Assembly (NCBI GenBank): GCA_910585805.1 | Contig: CAJUFB010000021.1 | Location: forward strand, 23,043-41,639 | DNA length: 18,597 nucleotides | Reading direction: 5' to 3' | Source of the DNA: an uncultured Acetatifactor sp. | Lineage (GTDB): Bacteria; Bacillota; Clostridia; Lachnospirales; Lachnospiraceae | Shown: piece by piece, positions 14,204-18,597 of the stretch | Position numbering within the stretch: position 1 is the stretch's first letter | Layout: the number at the start of each line of letters is the position of its first letter | The notes under the pieces: model-generated | The model's input: only the letters and a program-made list of their open reading frames with translations | The model's database searches: none | What the model was told of the DNA's origin: nothing | Position numbers and translations under genes: made by a program

Positions 14204-15090
14204 AATCTAATAGATTGAATTTGAATTTTGAGGAAGCAAATCCCAGGAAACAGGACTTTATTAAGGCAGACACTTCAAATGCGGATTTTGAAAAGGCAAA
14301 TCTGAGGAAACCAACTCCGGGCCTTCCCGCTTTGTTTGGTGTGGAGCTGCTGAAAATCCGCCGCTCCAAAATCTTTTGGATTCTACTGATTCCCGCAGTC
14401 ATGATGTGGCTGCCCTCCGCCCTGAACGCGGACATAAATTTCATCATGACCGAGTACAATGTGGCGCCGGAATACAATTTCTTTATCCAGGGCTACATGG
14501 GTATGGCATGGTTCATGATTCCCGCCACACTGGTCATCTGCAGCGTGCTGCTTCATCAGACGGAACTGTCTCACCGGGGACTTGTGAAGAGTCTGTCCCT
14601 GCCTGTCAGCTCCGTGAGATTGTGCCTTGCAAAATTCCTGGTGACAGTACTTTTAACAGTGGTACAGCTGATATTGTCCGTAGCGGCTTACTATGGGGCA
14701 GCCGCGCTCGCTTCCAGGCTGTATGAGTATGATTTCGTACTTCCTTTTTCTTATGTATGCCGGATTGCCGCGTTGATTTACCTGGCTGCCCTGCCCATGG
14801 CGGCTGTGTTCTGGATGCTCAGTGTCCTGATCCGGACTCCCATTTTCTCGGCAGGCCTGGGGCTGGCATCCGTTGTCCCCTCGGTACTGATGCTGAACAC
14901 GAAATTCTGGTGCTGGTATCCTTTCGACTATCCTTTTTATATGCTGATGACGGAGTACGGGCGGGTTGCCCCGGAAATCTATGACTCTCATATACAGCTT
15001 ATTCCGCTGCTGCCTGCGGGAATCGTTATCACCGTGATCTGTCTGCTGCTGGCCTGCCTGATGTACGGTGCGGCCGAAAAACATGACTGA
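14200..15090 (+). CDS. Lantibiotic immunity-type ABC permease, LanG/MutG-like, with N-terminal extension
   Basis: The start ATG (14200) overlaps the preceding stop and has GGAGG 8 nt upstream; longer in-frame readings from 13969 are shadows of the previous gene. The protein is 296 residues, longer than the roughly 240-250 usual for LanG. Residues about 44-296 are the permease (LFGVELLKIRRSKIFW, then six membrane segments). Residues 1-43 are an unusual hydrophilic extension with a repeated pattern: NFEEANPRKQ, DFIKADTSNA, DFEKANLRKP, resembling a few pentapeptide-repeat turns. It is the last of the three coupled exporter genes; no strong terminator follows at once, so the small membrane gene at 15355 could be cotranscribed. 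Confidence 0.85.
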   Translation: MKSNRLNLNFEEANPRKQDFIKADTSNADFEKANLRKPTPGLPALFGVELLKIRRSKIFWILLIPAVMMWLPSALNADINFIMTEYNVAPEYNFFIQGYMGMAWFMIPATLVICSVLLHQTELSHRGLVKSLSLPVSSVRLCLAKFLVTVLLTVVQLILSVAAYYGAAALASRLYEYDFVLPFSYVCRIAALIYLAALPMAAVFWMLSVLIRTPIFSAGLGLASVVPSVLMLNTKFWCWYPFDYPFYMLMTEYGRVAPEIYDSHIQLIPLLPAGIVITVICLLLACLMYGAAEKHD

Positions 15091-15190
15091 GATGCGATGC
15101 CGCAAAATTCTGCCGTTGCTGCCGTTTCGCGCCTGACATTATGGAACTTCATGATCACAGCAGACCCGATTCAGAAACCAACGCAATGAT

Positions 15191-15300
15191 CGGTTATACT
15201 CGTGAGCGCTTTCCTTTACCGCTCTTCTGTCCTGTGTCGCGGAAGCGCTCACTCGTTATACATTTATGCTGGCAAACGTTTCTGAGCGCGAGTATAACAC
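15191..15300. repeat. Palindromic element with GTTATACTCG ends
   Basis: GTTATACTCG (15193-15202) and CGAGTATAAC (15289-15298) are perfect inverted ends. Inside, GTTATACTCGTGAGCGCTTT at the left also pairs with GGAAGCGCTCACTCGTTATAC-type sequence at 15241-15261, giving alternative hairpins. It lies between the exporter operon and a small membrane protein gene and is unrelated in sequence to the 105-bp family. Confidence 0.6.
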
Positions 15301-15354
15301 TAAAAACAATACCTGCTATGAATTACTTCTACAAAACCAGATTGGAGGCTCATT

Positions 15355-15642
15355 ATGAAAAATAATAACACCAAAACCACCGTTTTTACCATCCTCTGCA
15401 CCCTGATGCTGTTCATCCCCTGGACAATCCTTCCTCTGCGCAGCTTCCCCTGGGCTCTGGAGTCCCCTGTGGCAGAAATCATGATATCCTGCTATGCGGC
15501 GTTCATGATCATCAGCGGCATTTTCACTGCCGTTGTATACTTTAAGCTGAAGATACAGCATACCCTGATGAAACTCTGCGTCGTCATCAATGGCCTCTAC
15601 GCCCTGGGCGGCATCATCGCCTTTGTGCTGATGGCCGTATAA
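15355..15642 (+). CDS. Small membrane protein of unknown function
   Basis: A 95-residue protein with three predicted membrane helices (about 9-27, 40-63, 71-94) and a basic, Asn/Lys-rich N-terminus. Start support is strong: GGAGG 6 nt before the ATG. I do not recognise the family. The position after a LanFEG-type operon suggests an accessory role in peptide resistance, or simply a neighbour; a 264-bp gap containing a palindromic element separates them. Confidence 0.72.
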   Translation: MKNNNTKTTVFTILCTLMLFIPWTILPLRSFPWALESPVAEIMISCYAAFMIISGIFTAVVYFKLKIQHTLMKLCVVINGLYALGGIIAFVLMAV

Positions 15643-15713
15643 CATCTCCGTGGAAAAAACCGAAAATGCCCCGGCATAATCGCCTGCCAGGCCATCTCAA
15701 AAAACCTAAAAAC

Positions 15714-15741
15714 AAAATCTTCTTCCAGTGAAGACTTTTTT
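15714..15741 (+). terminator. Weak terminator after the small membrane gene
   Basis: TCTTC (15718-15722) pairs with GAAGA (15730-15734), with flanking A and T tracts (AAAA before, CTTTTTT after). The stem is short, so confidence is modest. A stronger perfect stem, AGGGACTCC-CA-GGAGTCCCT, lies at 15756-15775 but lacks a T run. Confidence 0.4.
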
Positions 15742-15987
15742 AAACAGGAAGCATGAGGGACTCCCAGGAGTCCCTTATCACCATGCTCTATTTCCCCGCC
15801 CCGTGAAAAGCAACGTTCTACCCAAAAATCCTGCCCAAAACAAGTATACTCCATGACGTTTAAAGCTTGAAAATGAGTCCTTTGTATGTTATCCTTTTAA
15901 AGAGAAAATCCTGAATAAGGACACATATACTCGCAGGTATATTCATTTTTTGCCTTTTGCCCTGCTTTTACAGAAGCACTCATTCGT

Positions 15988-16235
15988 CAGGAATTGTCGG
16001 ACAATAACCGCTGCAACTTAGGAACTGCCGGAAAATAACCTACGCATTTTGTTTAGAGTAAACCTGATAAAATCTGTAGATACTGCAACAGACTTGCGTA
16101 GGTTATTTGGAGGCATTTCCTTATTCAGGCAAACCCTCGGAAATACAATAAAACCCGCTATGAACCTGCAGCGGTTATTTCTCTTGGATTACAGGGGTCG
16201 CGAAGCGGTTCCTGTAATCTGCAGACACTTCCTTA
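15988..16235. repeat. 105-bp palindromic element, copy C, interrupted by two insertions
   Basis: The left end GGAATTGTCGGACAATAACC and right end GCAGCGGTTATTT...GACACTTCCTTA match copy A, as does the interior TTCAGG...AAATACAA. Two insertions break it: copy D (16019-16123) and a 40-bp palindrome around 16184-16223 with GATTACAGG/CCTGTAATC arms. Subtracting 103 bp for copy D plus its target duplication and 40 bp for the second insertion from 248 bp leaves exactly 105 bp, the family length. Confidence 0.78.
16019..16123. repeat. 105-bp palindromic element, copy D, nested in copy C
   Basis: Arms TAGGAACTGCCGGAAAATAA and, in reverse, TAAGGAAATGCCTCCAAATA, then both continue CCTACGCA. Immediately outside GGAACTG and ATTTCC is TTA on each side (16018-16020 and 16121-16123), consistent with a 3-bp (or TA) target-site duplication. 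The interior differs from copies A-C, so this is a subfamily sharing ends and length. Confidence 0.8.
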
Positions 16236-16247
16236 TGGTCATGAGAC

Positions 16248-16348
16248 TATACTGCAGACTGTCAGGATTACATTGATGCCTCAGGAATAGTACCTGGCTG
16301 GCGGTCTGCAGTCGGGTTGCACTGCAAATTCAACCGGCATGCAGTATA
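16248..16348. repeat. 101-bp element with TATACTGCA/TGCAGTATA ends
   Basis: Perfect 9-bp inverted ends at 16248-16256 and 16340-16348, plus an inner pair ACTGCAGAC (16251-16259) and GTCTGCAGT (16304-16312). Its right 37 bp resemble 3694-3730. It lies 48 bp before the TIR-FHA start codon and so is probably within that gene's promoter or leader. Confidence 0.55.
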
Positions 16349-16396
16349 AAATATAGAAGCCAGATAAAAGAAATCCATGAGAAAAGGAGAAACGCA

Positions 16397-17518
16397 ATGC
16401 CATTAACTGAAAGCGAAAAGACCGAACGCTCACAATATCTGGAGACACAACTGAAAATAACAGAATGCTCCCGGCAAAAACCGTATGTGTTCATCAGTTA
16501 TGCCAGCGACAACTGGAGGCAGGTCTTCAAGAACGCGGTCGTGCCACTCCAAAAGCAGTATGGACTGCGTGTCTATGCGGACAAGGCATTTGACAAGGTG
16601 AACGACAGATGGATCGTACCCATGTTGCGAAATGTGCGGGGTGCAGACGCCATGCTTGTGTTTATCAGCCAGAGCTACATCGAAAGTTATGCCTGCTTCC
16701 TGGAACTGCTCACCGCTGTCAACAACAGAAAGCAGCTCGTGTTTGTGTCGCTGGAGGACAATCTGCACCTCGGGGATACAGCGAACCAGCCCAATATAGA
16801 GCGCGGAGTGAAGAGCGAGATCCTCAACCAGGGCGAAAACATTTTAGCCAATACCTCCAATACCTCCAACGACCTGATGCGGGCAATGAGGTCTGCCTAT
16901 ACCAGCCTTTCGACACTGCTCCTGCAGGACGCATTGTCCAAATACGATATCTCAGACGCATTCATCAGCTTTTTCCGGGACGCTTCCGTAAACAAAAAGA
17001 CGATACAGGATCTCGGCGCGTTAAAAGATACCATCGAATCCGTCAGTTTCAACGTGTTCGATACACAGCCGGCATCCGCCTCCGGACAGGGAGGAGCAGA
17101 TTCAGCAACACCTGGCCAGAGCAATATTGACAGCGATGCAGTGGACATGGATGAGGACAGTTGCGAAGACGAAACCGTAGTACTCTCAGCGCTGCAGTCT
17201 GTCGAGACAGTGAAACCTTATCTGATTCGCAGCAGCAATCATGAACAAATCCCGGTGGATAAGGCCGTGTTCCATATCGGCAAGGCGATCCGTCATGTGG
17301 ATTATTGTATCAGCGGCAATCCCACTGTCAGCCGCGTCCATGCGGATATCATCAATAAGAACGGCCGGTTTTATATCGTAGATAACCATTCCACCAACCA
17401 TACCTATGTAAACGGGGAAATGATCCCAGGCGGCACGGAAGTCCCGTTGTCCCATGGAGCAAAGCTCCTTCTCTCCAACGAAAAGTTCGAATTTATGCTA
17501 CATACCGAGTCACATTAA
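16397..17518 (+). CDS. TIR-FHA domain fusion protein
   Basis: A 373-residue soluble protein. Residues about 27-150 form a TIR domain: PYVFISYASDNW (29-40), YADKAF...DRWI, ADAMLVFISQSYIES (83-97), and the glutamate E103 in ACFLELL, at the position of the catalytic Glu of NADase TIRs. Residues about 150-225 are helical. An acidic linker follows (236-263) containing DETVVL, with T260. Residues about 275-370 form an FHA domain: HIGKAIRH, SRVHADI (312-318), DNHSTNHTYVNG (329-340). FHA domains bind phosphothreonine; DETVVL-like motifs before bacterial FHA domains are often the kinase target, so intramolecular binding may lock or release the TIR (inference). AAGGAG lies 7 nt before ATG. The stop TAA merges with a palindromic-element end. 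No kinase or effector partner is visible in the window. Confidence 0.85.
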   Translation: MPLTESEKTERSQYLETQLKITECSRQKPYVFISYASDNWRQVFKNAVVPLQKQYGLRVYADKAFDKVNDRWIVPMLRNVRGADAMLVFISQSYIESYACFLELLTAVNNRKQLVFVSLEDNLHLGDTANQPNIERGVKSEILNQGENILANTSNTSNDLMRAMRSAYTSLSTLLLQDALSKYDISDAFISFFRDASVNKKTIQDLGALKDTIESVSFNVFDTQPASASGQGGADSATPGQSNIDSDAVDMDEDSCEDETVVLSALQSVETVKPYLIRSSNHEQIPVDKAVFHIGKAIRHVDYCISGNPTVSRVHADIINKNGRFYIVDNHSTNHTYVNGEMIPGGTEVPLSHGAKLLLSNEKFEFMLHTESH

Positions 17519-17570
17519 GAACTGTCGGAAAATAACTGCTGTAATTTGTTTCCGGTATCAATAAACTTCC
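17516..17570. repeat. Truncated palindromic-element end, copy E
   Basis: TAAGAACTGTCGGAAAATAA followed by CTGCTG matches the left arm of the 105-bp family. The expected interior and right arm are missing; only AAACTTCC before the following hairpin may be left. Its first three bases are the TIR-FHA stop codon. Confidence 0.6.
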
Positions 17571-17592
17571 CCGCAGCAGGCTGCGGGGAAGT
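17565..17592 (+). terminator. Strong GC hairpin after the TIR-FHA gene
   Basis: A perfect 12-bp stem, ACTTCCCCGCAG / CTGCGGGGAAGT, with loop CAGG. There is no T run, so it may act as a 3'-end stabiliser or assist the terminator at 17616-17655. Confidence 0.5.
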
Positions 17593-17615
17593 AAACCCGT
17601 GAACGATAAAAAAAG

Positions 17616-17655
17616 CTGCCGCATCCGGCATATGGAAATTGACTGGATGCGGCAG
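17616..17655. terminator. Bidirectional rho-independent terminator
   Basis: CTGCCGCATCC (17616-17626) pairs perfectly with GGATGCGGCAG (17645-17655). T-rich sequence follows on the plus strand, and a run of seven T follows on the minus strand. It separates the convergent TIR-FHA and surface-protein genes. Confidence 0.88.
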
Positions 17656-17671
17656 TTTATTTTATTTTCTT

Positions 17672-18597
17672 CTAACGATTCTTTTTATCAGGTTTCTTTC
17701 CTTTCATGTAAACCCAGGCTCCAGAACCGCAGACACCAAGGAACAGTGCTGCGATAACGACCCAGAAAAACGGATTCATGCCGCTGCGGGCCTTCGACAG
17801 CTGCCCATTTCGCGTATCGCCTTCTTCCAGGCTCAGGAATTCCAGCCTGTCGTCTTCCAGCCGGATGCTGAGTGTATAAGTTCCTCCGGCTTTCACAGCG
17901 ATCTGGCTGCCCGCAAGGGACACCGTATCTCCTACTGCAAGTTCAAATTCTTGCGCGGCTGCCGTATTTCCTTTCGGATCCTTCACATACATCACATGGC
18001 TTCCGCCTTCTATATCGGCGAACACTGCCGTCCCGCTCTGATCCAGGACTGCGCTCTTGGGCTCAGAATGAATTTCCATGGTATAGCCGACGTACGGATT
18101 TCCTTCCGGATCCGCCATCCTGGCAATGATAGTTGCTGTATTTTCATTGTCAGCACCGCCCTCTGTGCTGCTGCCCGCATCCGAAGGACTTTCAGGGGCG
18201 GAAGCTGCAGCATCCTGCCCGCCAGTGGCAGACTCCGTACCGGGCTGCGTTTCCTCCTGGCCGTCAGGGGTCTGGTTCGTTCCGGGCTGACCGCCAGGTG
18301 CGGGGTTTGTCCCTCCCTGGCCTCCGGGTACCGGATTCGTTCCGGGCTGACCGCCGGGTGCGGGGTTTGTCCCTCCCTGGCCTCCGGGTACCGGATTCGT
18401 TCCGGGCTGACCGCCGGGTACGGGGTTTGTCCCTCCCTGGCCTCCGGGTGCTGGGTTTGCCCCGGGTTGGCCGCCGGGTGCGGATGTCGTTCCAGGCCGA
18501 CCGCCAGGTGCCGGAACCGCTGTACTGTCAGGTCTGTTTCCAGGATTCGGCGTCGCTGTAGGACGAGTTCCGGGATTCGGCGTCGCTGTAGGACGAG
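17672..18597 (-). CDS. C-terminal part of a membrane-anchored surface protein with Pro/Gly-rich repeat stalk (partial)
   Basis: The minus-strand frame is open from the right edge to TAG at 17672, so about 307 C-terminal residues are visible and the start lies outside the window. Reading from the edge: a Pro/Thr/Gly-rich region (RPTATPNPG units, then alternating PGGQPGTNPV and PGGQGGTNPA), an acidic/Ser-rich spacer, a small beta-rich domain of about 95 residues (from about MADPEGNPYVGYTM to RLEFLSLEEG), one membrane helix (NPFFWVVIAALFLGVCGSGA), and a basic tail ending KKPDKKNR. No LPXTG motif precedes the helix, so anchoring is by the helix itself. An internal ATG at 18118 is not the start, since the frame and composition continue upstream. 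Function, adhesin or wall-spanning receptor, is unknown. Confidence 0.8.
   Translation of the reverse strand, partial: RPTATPNPGTRPTATPNPGNRPDSTAVPAPGGRPGTTSAPGGQPGANPAPGGQGGTNPVPGGQPGTNPVPGGQGGTNPAPGGQPGTNPVPGGQGGTNPAPGGQPGTNQTPDGQEETQPGTESATGGQDAAASAPESPSDAGSSTEGGADNENTATIIARMADPEGNPYVGYTMEIHSEPKSAVLDQSGTAVFADIEGGSHVMYVKDPKGNTAAAQEFELAVGDTVSLAGSQIAVKAGGTYTLSIRLEDDRLEFLSLEEGDTRNGQLSKARSGMNPFFWVVIAALFLGVCGSGAWVYMKGKKPDKKNR
18279..18518. repeat. 60-bp tandem repeats encoding the Pro/Gly stalk
   Basis: Units begin at 18279, 18339 and 18399 with very few differences, and a diverged fourth begins at 18459. Each 60-bp unit encodes two 10-residue repeats. A related 30-bp repeat (GGATTCGGCGTCGCTGTAGG core) recurs at the right edge, about 18543-18597. 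The near-identity suggests recent expansion or variable copy number. Confidence 0.85.

Larger units (their letters stand above)
15643..16396. other. 754-bp intergenic region rich in palindromes
   Basis: No gene is supported here. The region holds the weak terminator and hairpin noted above, a possible plus-strand promoter TTGAAA (15867-15872), 17 bp, TATCCT (15890-15895), the nested 105-bp elements (15988-16235), a second element (16248-16348), and the leader of the TIR-FHA gene. A minus-strand frame at 15597-15854 is uninterrupted but starts without a ribosome binding site and overlaps the small membrane gene; it was not accepted. Confidence 0.5.

Noticed and set aside
15597..15854. 85-codon minus-strand gene
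   Set aside because: It overlaps the small membrane gene, lacks a ribosome binding site, and runs through hairpins; most likely non-coding intergenic sequence.
16397..17518. Thoeris or CBASS defence system
   Set aside because: No ThsA, cyclase, or other known partner gene is present in the window; only the TIR domain itself is shared.
18133..18561. Plus-strand repeat protein opposite the surface-protein stalk
   Set aside because: The minus-strand frame continues into a domain, a membrane helix and a terminator; the plus frame is repetitive only because the DNA is.
17672..18597. Collagen-like protein or LPXTG-anchored adhesin
   Set aside because: The repeat is 10 residues with PGGQ/GTNP and not strict Gly-X-Y, and no LPXTG-type motif precedes the membrane helix.

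Overview
The window looks like part of a Lachnospiraceae-type (Clostridia, Firmicutes) chromosome. This is an inference from moderate GC content, strong AGGAGG-type ribosome binding sites, sigma-A promoters of the TTGACA-17-TATAAT type, and the protein families present. No rRNA, tRNA, CRISPR array or complete insertion sequence was found.

Layout. 1-188: a palindromic repeat unit present twice. 189-3649: a polytopic GT-C-like membrane protein, then a PocR-GGDEF-degenerate HD signalling protein with its own promoter; a bidirectional terminator follows. 3810-6423 (minus): a padR-natA-natB type operon, with five tandem 15-bp repeats in the leader just downstream of a TTGACA promoter. 6550-7620: an AraC C-terminal relic, an HPr-like gene without the catalytic histidine (minus), and divergent promoters. 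7621-8859: a tocopherol-cyclase-like protein that overlaps, tail to tail, the histidine kinase gene. 8833-11098 (minus): response regulator then histidine kinase. 11472-12210 (minus): a PIN-domain toxin-like gene with tiny partner genes. 12696-15090: a three-gene LanFEG-type lantibiotic/antimicrobial-peptide ABC exporter, followed by a small membrane protein at 15355-15642. 16397-17518: a TIR-FHA fusion protein. 17672-18597 (minus): the C-terminal part of a membrane-anchored surface protein with a Pro/Gly-rich repeat stalk, running off the right edge.

How it fits together. The two-component system and the LanFEG exporter form the usual peptide-sensing and detoxification pair, with no lantibiotic structural gene in view, so resistance rather than producer immunity is likely. 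An identical 37-bp element containing the direct repeat TGTAAGGT(N)3 / TGTAAGGT lies upstream of both the regulator and the exporter. The 1.2 kb between the two copies holds the PIN module. Removing that segment would leave one shared operator between two divergent operons, so the PIN module looks like an insert into an ancestral divergon.

The accessory part of the window is also peppered with a family of 105-bp imperfect palindromes: one between the regulator and kinase genes, one in the exporter leader, and one copy nested inside another upstream of the TIR-FHA gene with a TTA duplication. Its ends repeatedly coincide with TAA stop codons. The TIR-FHA fusion, with an acidic DETVVL motif just before the FHA domain, is the most unusual protein.
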